Of a stretch of DNA of 64,000 bases, positions 20,843 to 30,805 are shown in pieces (position 1 is the stretch's first letter; every line of letters starts with the position of its first letter). Source of the stretch: Rothia nasimurium (GTDB taxonomy: Bacteria; Actinomycetota; Actinomycetes; Actinomycetales; Micrococcaceae); the NCBI RefSeq assembly GCF_928381705.1, contig NZ_CAKMSR010000009.1:1-64000 (forward strand), given 5' to 3'. Under the pieces are notes generated by a model that saw only the letters and a program-made list of their open reading frames with translations, was not told the DNA's origin and made no database searches. Both the position numbers and the translations under genes were made by a program.

Positions 20843-20962
20843 TAGCGAGCGAAACAGATATTTCGCGCTAGCGGTATTTAGGGCTCTGCGGCACGTGCTG
20901 ACGGCCAACTGGCTCGGGGCTGGCGTTTAGGGTGTTGGCCAGAGGCATGTGCCGCAGAGCTA
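20843..20962 (-). repeat. Long hairpin between argB and argD
   Basis: GCTCTGCGGCAC (20883-20894) pairs with GTGCCGCAGAGC (20949-20960) and GGCCAAC (20903-20909) with GTTGGCC (20934-20940); about 22 of 27 positions match. The loop holds GGCTCGGGGCTGGC, close to the loop of the argD-argF hairpin. A smaller GCGAAA/TTTCGC hairpin sits at 20849-20866. There is no T-run. Confidence 0.6.
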
Positions 20963-20970
20963 CTGTATTT

Positions 20971-21981
20971 CTAATAGGTAATGGGCTTGACCTGAAAATC
21001 TGGGGCCGGGTGGTGCCAGGGGGTATCGTCCACATCATCGGGAGTGAGCTGGGTGCCGATACCGCGGTCGGTAAAGATTTCAAGTAGGGGCGAGTGGGCC
21101 AGGCGGCCATCGACGATGGAGGCTCTAGGGACGCCCTGCTCTACAGCCTGCAGGCAGGCGCTCATCTTGGGGATCATGCCGGACACCAGGCCGGGCAGCA
21201 TCTCCCGAAGTTCGCTGACCGTCAAAGATGAGATCAGGGAGTCTTTGTCGGGCCAGTTGGCGTAGAGGCCTTCCACATCGGTGAGGACGACGAGTTTTTC
21301 GGCTCCCAGGGCAGCGGCAACAGCTGCAGCTGCGGTGTCTGCATTCACGTTGAGGATTTCGCCGGTAAGACCCGCTAAACCGTGGTTGTGGTCGGGGTAC
21401 TTTTCGGGGTCGTGCATTTCGGGGGCAACAGATGAAATCACGGGGATTTTTCCGGCCTGAATCATGGACATGATAGCGGTGGTATTCACACCGACCACCT
21501 CACCCACCAGGCCCAGGTCAACTTCTTGGCCGTCCACCACGGTGCCAATGCGGCGGGCGCGCAACAGCCCGCCGTCCTCCCCGCTCATAGCGACAGCGAA
21601 GGGTCCGTGGGAGTTGATCAGCGAGACAAGCTCTCGGGCAACCTGGCCGGTGAGTACCATGCGGACGACGTCCATGGCTTCGGGGGTGGTGTAGCGCAGG
21701 CCGCCGCGGAACTCGCTTTCGATGCCGAGTTTGGTGAGCATGGCGGTGATTTGGGGGCCGCCGCCGTGCACGACGACGGGGCAGATACCGATAGTGCGCA
21801 AGAAGACCATGTCTTCGGCGAAGGCAGCGCGCAACTCGTCCGAAATCATGGCGTTGCCCCCGTATTTGAAGACCATAATCTTGCCCCGGAACTGTTGGAT
21901 CCAGGGTAGGGCTTCCATCAGGGTTTTCGCTTTTTGCTGGGCAGTATCGAAGCGGGCGTGGGCGTTTTTTTGCTCTGCCAT
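20971..21981 (-). CDS. argB: Acetylglutamate kinase
   Basis: Phosphorylates N-acetylglutamate. 336 residues from the ATG at 21981, which has AAAGGA upstream; family length is about 300, and a C-terminal tail ([22 protein letters not shown]) adds some. Substrate- and ATP-binding segments [34 protein letters not shown] and LTDVEGLY are present. Starts 16 nt after argJ. Confidence 0.96.
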   Translation of the reverse strand: MAEQKNAHARFDTAQQKAKTLMEALPWIQQFRGKIMVFKYGGNAMISDELRAAFAEDMVFLRTIGICPVVVHGGGPQITAMLTKLGIESEFRGGLRYTTPEAMDVVRMVLTGQVARELVSLINSHGPFAVAMSGEDGGLLRARRIGTVVDGQEVDLGLVGEVVGVNTTAIMSMIQAGKIPVISSVAPEMHDPEKYPDHNHGLAGLTGEILNVNADTAAAAVAAALGAEKLVVLTDVEGLYANWPDKDSLISSLTVSELREMLPGLVSGMIPKMSACLQAVEQGVPRASIVDGRLAHSPLLEIFTDRGIGTQLTPDDVDDTPWHHPAPDFQVKPITY

Positions 21982-21997
21982 CTGGTGTTCCTTTGGG

Positions 21998-23215
21998 TTA
22001 GCTGGAGTAGGCCGAGTTTTCGTGGACGTAGTCGTGGGTAAGATCGTTAGTCCAGATGGTAGCTTCGTGCTGCCCTGCACCCAGGTCGATCTCGACGGTT
22101 ACCTTGCGGTGAGCGGCTAGGTCTACCAGGGAGCGGTCTTCGCCGATGCCGCCGCCGGTGCAGACCTGCACGCCGTTGATGGTGACGTTGACCCTATCGG
22201 GGTCGAAGGCGGCTGAGGTGGTGCCGACTTCAGAGAGGATGCGGCCCCAGTTGGGGTCGTTGCCGAAGATGGCTGTTTTGAAGAGGTTGGAGCGGGAGAC
22301 AGCCCGGGAGACTTCTTCGGCGTCCGCTTCGCTGGCAGCGCCCAGGGTGCGCACGTGGATATCATGGCTGGCGCCTTCGGCGTCCCCAATGAGTTGCAGG
22401 GCGAGGTCCTGGCAGACCTTGGTAAGGGCTTCGGTGAAGACGCCCAGGTCGGGTTCGATATCGGAGGCGCCGGAGCTCATGAGAATAACGGTGTCGTTGG
22501 TCGACATGCAGCCGTCGGAGTCGGCCCGGTTGAAGCTCAGACGCACGGCCTCGCGTAGGGCGGTATCGAGGTTGTCAGGTGAGATGAGAGCGTCGGTGGT
22601 GATGACCACCAGCATGGTCGCCAGCCCCGGTGCCAGCATACCTGCGCCCTTGGCCATACCGCCGATAAGGTAGGCGCCACCCTCTTCAATTTCCACGCCG
22701 ATAGCGGCCTGCTTTGAGACGGTATCAGTGGTCATGATGGCTTCAGCCGCCGCCAGCGAAGAGCCGGAGCTCACGCCCAGGGAGGCTGCGGCGTCCTTTG
22801 CGCCCGCGGTGAGCTTGTCCATAGGCAGGCGCTCGCCGATGAGGCCGGTGGAGCACACCAGCACGTCGTCGGCTGAGACGCCGAGCAGGTCAGCAACGAG
22901 TTCAGCAGACGCGTGCGTGTCTTGGAAGCCGGGGGCACCGGTGCAGGCGTTGGCGCCGCCGGAGTTGAGCAGGACGGCGTCCGCCCGGCCATCGCTGATG
23001 ACCTGCTGGCTCCAGAGGACAGGAGCAGCGGCGAAGCGGTTGCTGGTAAAGACCGCGGCGACGTTTTTAACCGGACCATCGTTGACGACCAGAGCGACGT
23101 CTTTTTTACCCTCAACAGCGCTAATACCAGCGCGGACGCCCGCTGCACGGAAGCCGCGGGGGAAGGTCACGCCGTGGGTGGTTACGCCTTCAATCTGGTG
23201 GATAGTGTCGGTCAC
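21998..23215 (-). CDS. argJ: Bifunctional ornithine acetyltransferase/N-acetylglutamate synthase
   Basis: 405 residues. ArgJ recycles the acetyl group from acetylornithine to glutamate. The self-cleavage and nucleophile region reads [17 protein letters not shown] (about 175-191); cleavage is expected before the Thr of [13 protein letters not shown] and the C-terminal GNDPNWGRI are conserved. The GTG start overlaps the argC stop by 4 nt (GTGA), so the genes are translationally coupled. Confidence 0.96.
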   Translation of the reverse strand: MTDTIHQIEGVTTHGVTFPRGFRAAGVRAGISAVEGKKDVALVVNDGPVKNVAAVFTSNRFAAAPVLWSQQVISDGRADAVLLNSGGANACTGAPGFQDTHASAELVADLLGVSADDVLVCSTGLIGERLPMDKLTAGAKDAAASLGVSSGSSLAAAEAIMTTDTVSKQAAIGVEIEEGGAYLIGGMAKGAGMLAPGLATMLVVITTDALISPDNLDTALREAVRLSFNRADSDGCMSTNDTVILMSSGASDIEPDLGVFTEALTKVCQDLALQLIGDAEGASHDIHVRTLGAASEADAEEVSRAVSRSNLFKTAIFGNDPNWGRILSEVGTTSAAFDPDRVNVTINGVQVCTGGGIGEDRSLVDLAAHRKVTVEIDLGAGQHEATIWTNDLTHDYVHENSAYSS

Positions 23216-24255
23216 GGTGCGAGTCCTTCCTGGAGTAGACCTGCGTTTTCGGGCAGGCCCAGGGCAATGTTCATAGATTGGATGGCACCGCCTGCGGTGC
23301 CCTTGGCAAGGTTGTCGATGACGCTGGTGATGATGACGCGCCCGGCGTGCTCGTCGTATGCCAGCTGCATCTCAGCGTGGTTGGAGCCCTGCACGCTCTT
23401 GGTGGTGGGCCACTGCCCCGCAGGAAGCAGATGCACGAACTTTTCGTCGGCGTAGGCGGCCTGCCAGGCTTCACGCAGCTGGGCTTCGGTGACGCCGGGG
23501 CGGACGCGCGCGGTAGCGGTTGCCAGAATGCCGCGGGGCATGGGGGCAAGGGTTGGTGTGAAGGAAATCTGCACCTGCTCCCCCGCTACGGTGGAAAGTT
23601 TTTCTTCAATTTCGGGGGTGTGCCGGTGGGAGCCGCCAACCCCGTAGGGGCTCATGCCACCCATGATCTCTGCTGAGAGCAGGTGGGGCTTGAGGCTCTT
23701 CCCTGCTCCCGAGGTGCCGGAGGCCGCAACAATCACAACATCGGTGGGTTCCAGCAGGCCTGCGGCAAATCCGGGAGCCAGGGCCAGGATGGACGCTGTG
23801 GGGTAGCAGCCGGGCACAGCAACTCGCTTGCTCCCCACCAGATTCTCACGCTGTTTGCCGGTGGCGGTGGGCAGCTCGGGCAGGCCATAGGGCCAGGTGC
23901 CGGAGTGCTCTGAGCCGTAGAACTTCACCCAGGCGTCAGCGTTCTCAAGGCGGTGGTCTGCTCCGGCGTCAATCACCAGGGTGTTCTCGGGTAGCTGGGC
24001 TGCGATCTCTGCACTGGCACCGTGGGGTAGGGCCATGAAGACTACGTCATGGCCGCTCAGGGCCTCGGCAGTGGTGTCGGCAACGACCAGGTCGGCATAG
24101 GCGCGCAGGTGGGGGGCCAGGTCGCCCAGGCGGGAGCCAGCGGACGAGTGCGCGGCTACAGTTTTAACCTCAATATGCGGGTGGGTGGCCAGCAGGCGCA
24201 GAATCTCACCACCGGCATACCCGGTGGCACCTGTGACAGCTACGGTAATAGTCAT
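23212..24255 (-). CDS. argC: N-acetyl-gamma-glutamyl-phosphate reductase
   Basis: 347 residues from the ATG at 24255. NAD(P)-binding GATGYAGGEILRLL at the N-terminus, catalytic Cys in VAVPGCYPTAS (about 143-148), and the SGTSGAGK and GGSHRHTPEIE segments. First gene of the argC-J-B-D-F-R cluster; the upstream open frame is non-coding leader carrying ArgR-type boxes. Confidence 0.96.
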   Translation of the reverse strand: MTITVAVTGATGYAGGEILRLLATHPHIEVKTVAAHSSAGSRLGDLAPHLRAYADLVVADTTAEALSGHDVVFMALPHGASAEIAAQLPENTLVIDAGADHRLENADAWVKFYGSEHSGTWPYGLPELPTATGKQRENLVGSKRVAVPGCYPTASILALAPGFAAGLLEPTDVVIVAASGTSGAGKSLKPHLLSAEIMGGMSPYGVGGSHRHTPEIEEKLSTVAGEQVQISFTPTLAPMPRGILATATARVRPGVTEAQLREAWQAAYADEKFVHLLPAGQWPTTKSVQGSNHAEMQLAYDEHAGRVIITSVIDNLAKGTAGGAIQSMNIALGLPENAGLLQEGLAP

Positions 24256-24256
24256 A

Positions 24257-24302
24257 GCACCATATTTGCATGTTTTTACATAGTAGTAAATATTTATGCA
24301 CT
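24257..24302 (-). promoter_or_regulatory. ArgR-type boxes before argC
   Basis: TGCATAAATATTTACT (minus, 24300-24285) and ATGCAAATATGG (24272-24261) form an AT-rich tandem with the same TGCATAAWTAT core as before argG and argF, directly upstream of the argC start. Confidence 0.7.
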
Positions 24303-24379
24303 GCGTTTCGCAATGTGAACCTGCGAGCGCAAAGCCACCCACGCGCGTCCGCTCCCGTCCCCGCAAAGGGACCTGAAAA

Positions 24380-24430
24380 CCAAAAAGGGACCGCATATTA
24401 TGCGGTCCCTTTTTGAAAATGCGGTCCCCT
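24380..24430. terminator. Bidirectional terminator with a third half-copy
   Basis: AAAAAGGGACCGCAT (24382-24396) and ATGCGGTCCCTTTTT (24400-24414) are perfect 15-bp arms with A- and T-runs at both ends. A further copy, AATGCGGTCCCCTT, follows at 24418-24431 and could form an alternative stem. It lies after the stop of the membrane protein gene on the minus strand. Confidence 0.85.
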
Positions 24431-24457
24431 TGATGTTGAGGTGGGGAACAGCTCAAC

Positions 24458-25126
24458 CTAGTCGAGGCTCTCTGCGCCCTTACGCTTGCGGATCATCATG
24501 AAGGTGCCGACAACACCGGCGCCAAAGACCAGAATCGCACCAGCTAGGCGGAACATAGCACTGCGCTTCTGGGAGGCTACGGTATCTTCGGTCACCGGCA
24601 CCAGGCTGCCCTCTTCGCCGGTACGGGCCACGGTGAGGTTAGCGTCTCCGGTTTGCACCAGCAGGGCATCGACGGTCTCGGGGAAGTCAGCGCTGACGGT
24701 ACCGGTCTGGGAGCCGCGGAACTCAACGGTGGAGCCAGGGTTGACCTGCACAGGATCAGCAATCTCCGAAATAAAAGTCTTACCGGTCATCGCGGTGTTG
24801 TCAGGCAGGGTACCGGTGTAAGTCGCCACGTTGCTATCACCTTGCAGGTCGCTGGTGACCTTTTCAAAGGTGCCACTCATGACCCAGGAGCGCCCCTCGT
24901 AGCCTTCGTTGGCGCGGGCCTCGTTGAAGGTCCGGATGCCGCCGATCAGCAGGATAATGGCAAAGATGGAGGCCAGAATCATGATGCCCGCCGCAGCCAG
25001 CTTGGGCCCAAGTGGTCCGCGGGGTTCCTCGTAGTCTTCTTCCTCTTCAGTGAAGGTGAAGAAGTCGTCGGTGCGGTCATCTTCGTCGAAGTTATCGCGG
25101 TCTTCGAGGTAACGCTGATCGCTCAC
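24458..25126 (-). CDS. Two-TM membrane protein with an external domain
   Basis: 222 residues, family not recognised. Acidic cytoplasmic N-terminus (EDRDNFDEDDRTDDFF...EEEEDYEE), TM helix near 45-65, an external beta-rich domain of about 120 residues (GYEGRSWVMSGTFEKV...TGDANLTVARTGEE), and a second TM near 190-210 followed by RKRKG. The topology would place both ends inside. GTG start with GGAG 8 nt upstream. It sits between argC and pheT as a single gene. Confidence 0.75.
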   Translation of the reverse strand: MSDQRYLEDRDNFDEDDRTDDFFTFTEEEEDYEEPRGPLGPKLAAAGIMILASIFAIILLIGGIRTFNEARANEGYEGRSWVMSGTFEKVTSDLQGDSNVATYTGTLPDNTAMTGKTFISEIADPVQVNPGSTVEFRGSQTGTVSADFPETVDALLVQTGDANLTVARTGEEGSLVPVTEDTVASQKRSAMFRLAGAILVFGAGVVGTFMMIRKRKGAESLD

Positions 25127-25291
25127 GGTGCATCTCCAGAGGTTGTGGGTGATTGCCTAGATGAAGGCGGAAGTCCATTCTATCGCGTCAGCCCCTAAAA
25201 GGCTTATCGGTCTCACAGAAGGGTCAGCTTTTTCAGCGGTGCCTCCCAGGCGCTGCCCTGGACTTCCCCACAATCCACCCGCTGCACGCAA

Positions 25292-25323
25292 AGAGCCCGG
25301 CGGACGCGCGTCCGCCGGGCTCT
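25292..25323. terminator. Perfect 32-bp palindrome after pheT
   Basis: AGAGCCCGGCGGACGC is followed at once by its exact reverse complement, giving a 32-nt palindrome with no spacer; the minus strand continues TTTGCG. It follows the pheT stop by about 25 nt and probably terminates the pheST operon. It contains two overlapping copies of GCGGACGC in opposite orientation. Confidence 0.7.
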
Positions 25324-25349
25324 ACCCCTTGTGTGAGGGTTTGCGGTGC

Positions 25350-27902
25350 TTAGGCTCGCTGAACCGCGCCGAAGCGTTCGGCGGCCAGGGCAACGCCTGC
25401 TTCACGGGCCGCGGAGGCCTCATCAGCGGTCAGGGTACGGTCGGTGGCACGGAAGCGCAGGGCAAAGGCCAGGGACTTCTTGCCCTCTTCGATGCCGGTA
25501 CCGCGGTAGTCGTCGAAGACGCGGACGTCCTCAAGCAGCTCCCCGGCGCCCTCAGCCAGGGCGGCGGCCACGTCAGCGGCAGGGACCGCAGCATCGACCA
25601 CCAGGGCGACGTCCTGGTTGGCTGCCGGGTAGCCGGAGATACCGGTAGCCTGAACCGCCTCACCAGCTTGGGCGATCAGGGCGGTGAAGTTGAGCTCGAA
25701 GGCACTGGTGCGCTCGGGCAGGTTCAGCTTGGCCAGCAGCTTGGGGTGCAGCTCACCGGCGTAGGCGATGACCTCACCAGCTGCGTCCTTGAGCACGGCG
25801 GTACGGCCGGGGTGGAAGGCCTGGTGCTCGCCATTGGTAAGGGTGAGCTTCACGCCCGCGGCATCGGCAACCAGGAGCACGGAGTCAAGGGCATCGCGCC
25901 AGTCAAAGGCACGGGCGGTAATGCCCGGGGTTTCCTCATGCTCAGCACCGGCGAAAAGACCGGCGATGTGGCGGGGCTGGTCGGGAATACCGGCATTCAG
26001 GTCGGCCAGAACCTCGTCGGCGGGCTTGACGCCCAGGCCGGGGATTGAGGCTGACCCCAGCTGGGTGCCGGGAATAAAGACGGAACCGGTCTCGTAGATG
26101 GCCAGGTTCTTGAAGCCGCGGGAGAGGTTGCGGGAGAGCACCTCGGTCAGGCCCGGCAGCAGGGAGCGGCGCATCCAGCCCTGGGCGGACGAGATGGGGT
26201 TAGCCAGGCGGATAGAATCCACCTTTTCACCGGCTACAGGGGTTGCCCACAGGTTGTTATCTTCATCAGAGACGAAGGGGTAGGCAAAGACCTCGGTCAG
26301 GCCCGATGCTGCCAGGGCGTTCAGGGCCCGGCGGCGCAGGGTCTGCTCGACGGTGTAGCCGCGACCGGGAGGGGCCACGGGCAGGGTCGAGGGAATCTTA
26401 TCGTAGCCCACCAGGCGGGCAACTTCCTCGGTCAAATCTTCCTTGGCACCCAGGTCGGTGCGCCATGAGGGCACGGTAACCTCGTAAGAACCCTCGGCCA
26501 CTTCAACGCTGGCGCCAATCTGTTCCAGAGAGCCAACGATTTGCTCTTCGGTGTAGTCGATGCCAATGCGGCCTGCGGTGTAGTCGGCGGGCAGGGAGAT
26601 GACGGTGGGCTCGAAGCTGCCACCGGCGTCCGTCACGCCCTCATCAACGGTTGCTCCTGCCAGCTCTACCAGCAGGTCAACGGCCCGCTGGGCGGCAGCT
26701 GCCTGAATCTGGGGGTCAACGCCGCGTTCAAAGCGCTTGGAGGCCTCAGAGGAGAGCTTATGGCGGCGGGCGGTGCGGGCGATGGAGACCTCATCGAAGC
26801 GGGCTGCCTCAATCACGATGCGGGTGGTTGAGTCGGAGACCTCGGTGGAGGCCCCGCCCATGACACCGGCCAGGCCGATGGGGCCGGACTCGTCGGTAAT
26901 CAGCAGGTCTTCGGCGTGAAGCTCGCGTTCCTTCTCGTCCAGGGTGGTGAGCTTCTCGCCAGCTTCGGCACGGCGCACGGTGATGCCGCCGGTTAGCTTA
27001 TCTGCATCGTAAAAATGCAGGGGCTGGCCGGTTTCGAGCATGACGTAGTTAGAGATATCCACCGGCAGGGAGACGGAGCGGACGCCCGCCAGGCGCAGGC
27101 GGGAGGACATCCAGGTGGGCACGGGGGCGGTTGCGTCCACGCCGCTGACCGAGCGGGCAACGAAGCGGGTGGCGCCGTCCTTGCCGTGAATGGGGGCAGA
27201 GTCGGTCAGGGTGACGGGCAGGCCAGAACCGTTGGCAGCAGGGGCCTTGGCAGCCAGATCGAGTACGAAGTCATCGAAGTCGTTGCCGGTGGCGTGGCAG
27301 TACTCGCGGGCGATACCTCGAATGGAGAAGCCGTAGCCACGGTCGGGGGTGACGTTAACTTCGGCAGCTTCGTCGTAGAGACCCAGCAGGTCCATGGCGT
27401 CGGTGCCGACCTCGGGGTCAAGACCCAGGGTGGAGAGCACCAGGATGCCGCCGTGGTCCTCACCAATGCCGAGCTCCTTGACGGAGGCGATCATACCGGC
27501 TGACTTGTGGCCATAGGTCTTGCGGGCGGTGATAGCGAAGCCGCCGGGCAGCACAGCCCCGGGCAGGGTCACTACAACCTTGTCGCCGGGCTTGAAGTTG
27601 TGGGCGCCGCAGATAATACCCTGCACGCCGGACTCTTCAATGCCCTTGCCGGTCAGGGTCTGCTTCTGCCCCTCGGGCACAACGCGCACCTGGCACCAGT
27701 TAACGGTCTTACCGTTGGAGTGGGTTTCGGGCTCCATGGAGAGCACCTGACCCACCACGATGGGGCCGGTCAGCTCGTCGGTGGGGCGGTGGACGTCCTC
27801 TTCTTCCAGGCCAACTGTGACCAGGGTAGCCATGACATCTTCGGCGCGTGCGTCGGCCGGGACGGGTGCGTATTCACGCAGCCAGGAAAGGGGTACTCGC
27901 AT
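25350..27902 (-). CDS. pheT: Phenylalanyl-tRNA synthetase beta subunit
   Basis: 850 residues. N-terminal tRNA-binding (EMAP-like) domain (VGQVLSMEPETHSNGKTVNWCQV), then B1, B3/B4 editing and B5 domains (RVAGYDKIPSTLPVAPPGRGY region near 490-510 as ARLVGYDKIPSTLP) and the C-terminal ferredoxin-fold anticodon-binding domain (SGYPAANQDVALVVDAAV to the end). It pairs with PheS as an alpha2-beta2 enzyme; the two genes are 3 nt apart. Confidence 0.97.
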   Translation of the reverse strand: MRVPLSWLREYAPVPADARAEDVMATLVTVGLEEEDVHRPTDELTGPIVVGQVLSMEPETHSNGKTVNWCQVRVVPEGQKQTLTGKGIEESGVQGIICGAHNFKPGDKVVVTLPGAVLPGGFAITARKTYGHKSAGMIASVKELGIGEDHGGILVLSTLGLDPEVGTDAMDLLGLYDEAAEVNVTPDRGYGFSIRGIAREYCHATGNDFDDFVLDLAAKAPAANGSGLPVTLTDSAPIHGKDGATRFVARSVSGVDATAPVPTWMSSRLRLAGVRSVSLPVDISNYVMLETGQPLHFYDADKLTGGITVRRAEAGEKLTTLDEKERELHAEDLLITDESGPIGLAGVMGGASTEVSDSTTRIVIEAARFDEVSIARTARRHKLSSEASKRFERGVDPQIQAAAAQRAVDLLVELAGATVDEGVTDAGGSFEPTVISLPADYTAGRIGIDYTEEQIVGSLEQIGASVEVAEGSYEVTVPSWRTDLGAKEDLTEEVARLVGYDKIPSTLPVAPPGRGYTVEQTLRRRALNALAASGLTEVFAYPFVSDEDNNLWATPVAGEKVDSIRLANPISSAQGWMRRSLLPGLTEVLSRNLSRGFKNLAIYETGSVFIPGTQLGSASIPGLGVKPADEVLADLNAGIPDQPRHIAGLFAGAEHEETPGITARAFDWRDALDSVLLVADAAGVKLTLTNGEHQAFHPGRTAVLKDAAGEVIAYAGELHPKLLAKLNLPERTSAFELNFTALIAQAGEAVQATGISGYPAANQDVALVVDAAVPAADVAAALAEGAGELLEDVRVFDDYRGTGIEEGKKSLAFALRFRATDRTLTADEASAAREAGVALAAERFGAVQRA

Positions 27903-27905
27903 GGG

Positions 27906-29033
27906 TTAGATCTCCATCTTGAACTGCTGTGAGAAACGGACGTCGCCTTCAATCATGTCGCGCATATCCTGCACACCGTTGCGGAACATGAGGGTACGTT
28001 CGATGCCCATACCAAAAGCGAAACCTGAGTAAACTTCAGGGTCAACACCGGCTGCTCGCAGCACATTGGGGTTGACCATGCCGCAGCCGCCCCACTCGAT
28101 CCAACGGGGGCCGCCCTTTGCGTCCGGGTGCCAGACGTCCAGCTCAGCGGACGGCTCGGTGAAGGGGAAGTAGTTGGGGCGCAGGCGAATCTTTGCCTCC
28201 TGGCCAAACATAGCGCGGGCCATGTGCTCCAGGGTGCCCTTGAGATCAGCCATGGTCAGGCCCTTATCAACGGCCAGGCCCTCAATCTGGTGGAAGACCG
28301 GGGTGTGGGTAGCATCGAGCTCATCGGTGCGGTAAACCTGGCCGGGGCAGACCACATAGAGGGGCAGGTCGCGGGAAAGCAGGGAGCGCATCTGCACCGG
28401 GGAGGTGTGGGTACGCAGCATCAGGTGGGCACTGGTGGGCTCCACGAAGAAGGTGTCCTGCAGCTCGCGGGCCGGGTGGTCAGGCTTGAAGTTCAGCGAG
28501 TCAAAGTTGTACCACTCTGATTCAAGTTCGGGGCCATCGGCAATCTCCCAGCCCATGCCCACGAAGATATCGCACATCTGCTCCTGCAGGACGCTGATGG
28601 GGTGGCGGCCGCCAATACGGCGGCGGGGAGTGTGGGCAGTGACGTCCACAGCCTCTTCAACCAGAATACGGGCGTCACGCTCTTCTTCCAGCTCAGCGTT
28701 ACGGGCCTCAAGAGCCTTGGTCAGGCGTCCGCGCACCTGGCCCATAATCTTGCCAACCTCAGCCTTGTGCTCCTTGCGCAGATCGCGCATCTGCTTATTG
28801 GCCAGAATAAAACCGGCCTTCTCGCCGGTAAAGTCCAGGCGCACACGCTTGAGTTCTTCAAAGGTGGGGGTTTGTTCGGCGATTTCCTTCTGAGCCCGCT
28901 CAAACTCGGCGGTGAAGGCATCGCGGACGGTCGCCAGACCGTTCTCGGGGTCTTTTTCTAGAATGGCGCGAATGTTAGCCAGCACCTGGAAGGGTGTGGG
29001 GTTCTCAGGCACCTCGGGCAAAGAATCAGTCAT
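27906..29033 (-). CDS. pheS: Phenylalanyl-tRNA synthetase alpha subunit
   Basis: 375 residues from the ATG at 29033 ([11 protein letters not shown]); a GTG two codons earlier is also possible. Class II motif 2 is in [12 protein letters not shown] / [20 protein letters not shown], and motif 3 in [18 protein letters not shown]. The N-terminal coiled coil (about 40-110) contacts tRNA-Phe. RBS AGAGAAG precedes the start. Confidence 0.97.
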   Translation of the reverse strand: MTDSLPEVPENPTPFQVLANIRAILEKDPENGLATVRDAFTAEFERAQKEIAEQTPTFEELKRVRLDFTGEKAGFILANKQMRDLRKEHKAEVGKIMGQVRGRLTKALEARNAELEEERDARILVEEAVDVTAHTPRRRIGGRHPISVLQEQMCDIFVGMGWEIADGPELESEWYNFDSLNFKPDHPARELQDTFFVEPTSAHLMLRTHTSPVQMRSLLSRDLPLYVVCPGQVYRTDELDATHTPVFHQIEGLAVDKGLTMADLKGTLEHMARAMFGQEAKIRLRPNYFPFTEPSAELDVWHPDAKGGPRWIEWGGCGMVNPNVLRAAGVDPEVYSGFAFGMGIERTLMFRNGVQDMRDMIEGDVRFSQQFKMEI

Positions 29034-29180
29034 CTGCACTTCTCTTCACAATGTGGGTTTCGGGCGCTTACCGCACCCAGGGCATCAAGACAATAGTTTA
29101 GTGCAAAAAGGTGAAGCAGGCTCGCGCTCGATGGGAACGGAACGGACGCTGCCCACAGGTAAGTGACCACTAGCAGGCAC

Positions 29181-29621
29181 TTAGGGCGCTGGAATAACAT
29201 CAACCCGTTCAAAGAAAGCACGGGCAACAGGGGTGAAAGTTAGGCCAAGCCAGGTGAGGTTGGCTAGAGACCACACCAGGAACCCGGTCATAGCCGTTGG
29301 ACCGACAGCAGGAGGTGCAACCCAGATCAGTGAAAGAAGCGAAACAGTGCTGATGACGGTACAGACAAACCCGAGCAGGTTAGCAGCTCCTGCTTTTTGC
29401 CAGGTGCCGGTGCGGCGGATAACCCAGATATATAGCAGGAAGGTGAGGGCAATTGAAATACCAGCACTTACGGCTCCCCGTGCGTCGCTGACATCAAGGG
29501 AAGTAACCATTTGCGTCAGGTAAGCGATGCCCGACAGCACTAAAATGCCCTGCATTACCCGGATAACCGTAGGCACTTCTCCCCTGCTAAAAGCCAGTTG
29601 CTGTTTCTCTTTTTCTTTCAT
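29181..29621 (-). CDS. Four-TM membrane protein
   Basis: 146 residues with four predicted membrane helices (about 20-40, 50-70, 80-100, 110-132). Family not recognised. AGGAGG lies 10 nt before the ATG. The general layout resembles its neighbour at 29744-30250 (short polar N-terminus, then four TMs), so the two may be distant paralogues, but the sequences share no clear motif. Confidence 0.7.
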   Translation of the reverse strand: MKEKEKQQLAFSRGEVPTVIRVMQGILVLSGIAYLTQMVTSLDVSDARGAVSAGISIALTFLLYIWVIRRTGTWQKAGAANLLGFVCTVISTVSLLSLIWVAPPAVGPTAMTGFLVWSLANLTWLGLTFTPVARAFFERVDVIPAP

Positions 29622-29696
29622 AAATAATCAGCCTCCTTTCTTTTAGCGTAACGACCAGCCGGTCACAATTCAAGACCGTGAAGCGCGCACAAAATA

Positions 29697-29722
29697 GGCC
29701 CTCCGGATCAACCGGAGGGCCC
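29697..29722 (-). terminator. Terminator after the 168-residue membrane protein
   Basis: GGCCCTCCGGA-TCAA-CCGGAGGGCC style arms (29698-29721) followed on the minus strand by TATTTTG. Confidence 0.8.
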
Positions 29723-29743
29723 ATCACAGCTAGAAGATAAGGT

Positions 29744-30250
29744 CTAGCGCAGGATTGAAGCAACAGACTTATTCGATACCGCAACAATCCAGACGATGGC
29801 CAGAACCAGCCACAGAACGCAGAGTGCAACAACAATAATCGAAATGTAGATTGAGCCCAGCGCCGAGAAGGCTGCGCCAAGAATTCCCAGACCCGCGAAA
29901 ACATAGCCGGTGATGCGACCGGCCTTTTTGTACTTAGCCATGAGGAAATACACCAGGGCAAAAAGTGCCAGACCAATAACGGTTCCCGCCACAGTGGTCA
30001 CAGGATTTTGGTCAGTGGGCACAGTCTCGCCGAGCACGTCGATAGTTTCGGGTGCCAGCACGTAGCCCAGCACCTGCACCAGCAGGTAAACAACAGCTGT
30101 AGCCAAGAGAACGGTCTGTGAGCGCTTGTGCTTCTGCTCAGCGTCAGGGGCTACTGGCTGCTGCCCGAAGCCCAGCTGACCGCCCATGTACATAGCCTGA
30201 GTATCGTTCGGTGCGGAGTAATCATTAGTTCCGTAGGGTGTCTGTGACAT
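29744..30250 (-). CDS. Four-TM membrane protein with polar N-terminus
   Basis: 168 residues: a Gln/Asn/Gly-rich cytoplasmic N-terminus of about 42 residues (YGTNDYSAPNDTQAMYMGGQ) and four membrane helices. Family not recognised. GGAGG 8 nt before the start. Single gene with its own terminator. Confidence 0.75.
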   Translation of the reverse strand: MSQTPYGTNDYSAPNDTQAMYMGGQLGFGQQPVAPDAEQKHKRSQTVLLATAVVYLLVQVLGYVLAPETIDVLGETVPTDQNPVTTVAGTVIGLALFALVYFLMAKYKKAGRITGYVFAGLGILGAAFSALGSIYISIIVVALCVLWLVLAIVWIVAVSNKSVASILR

Positions 30251-30361
30251 GTCTAAACCTCCATGTAAAAGATATGTTGCGTACTACACATCATACCGGA
30301 GATAAAAGTCAGATACCTTACATTCTCGCTGGGGGCAGGCTCTATTACGCTTCTCTACAGC

Positions 30362-30805
30362 TTAAGCGGCGCGGACGCCCGCCAGCAACTCCTCGACAAT
30401 AGGAAAGTCAGCGGGAATCCAGGGCAGCTCCAGCACCGTGGCATCAAGCTGGACCCAGCGTAACTCAGCGTGGTCTTGCAGGGCGGTGGCGCGTCCGTCC
30501 GTAATTTCTGCAAACCAAACCCGCATAGCGGCCTTCTCGTTCAGCACCCAGCCCTGGGGGTGGGGGCCAATAATCTCGGTACCGAGCTGGGCGGTAACAC
30601 CCAGCTCTTCACCCAGTTCACGGAGCAGGGCATCCTCGCAGGCTTCACCGGGCTCAACCTTGCCGCCGGGAAACTCCCAGAGACCCGCCAGCGCCGGTGG
30701 AGCCGATCGCTGGCCCACCAGCAGGCGGGTGGGGCTGGTCAAAGAATCGACGATAGCCGCCCCGACCACCTGCACCGGGTAGACGGCAGTAGGCTGCTCC
30801 CCCAC
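30362..30805 (-). CDS. Nudix hydrolase (MutT-like)
   Basis: 147 residues. The Nudix box GX5EX7REUXEEXGU is complete, reading GGKVEPGEACEDALLRELGE and then ELGV (about residues 47-70). WEFPGG before it and the C-terminal HAELRWVQLD are typical of (deoxy)nucleoside triphosphate pyrophosphohydrolases such as MutT that remove oxidised nucleotides. The GTG start overlaps the stop codon of the methyltransferase gene (TAGTG), so both are one operon. Confidence 0.88.
   Translation of the reverse strand: MGEQPTAVYPVQVVGAAIVDSLTSPTRLLVGQRSAPPALAGLWEFPGGKVEPGEACEDALLRELGEELGVTAQLGTEIIGPHPQGWVLNEKAAMRVWFAEITDGRATALQDHAELRWVQLDATVLELPWIPADFPIVEELLAGVRAA

Noticed and set aside
25161..26048. 295-codon open frame opposite pheT
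   Set aside because: Shadow of pheT; no recognisable domain.
29034..29180. T-box or Phe leader peptide before pheS
   Set aside because: No UGGNACC core, no Phe-rich short frame.
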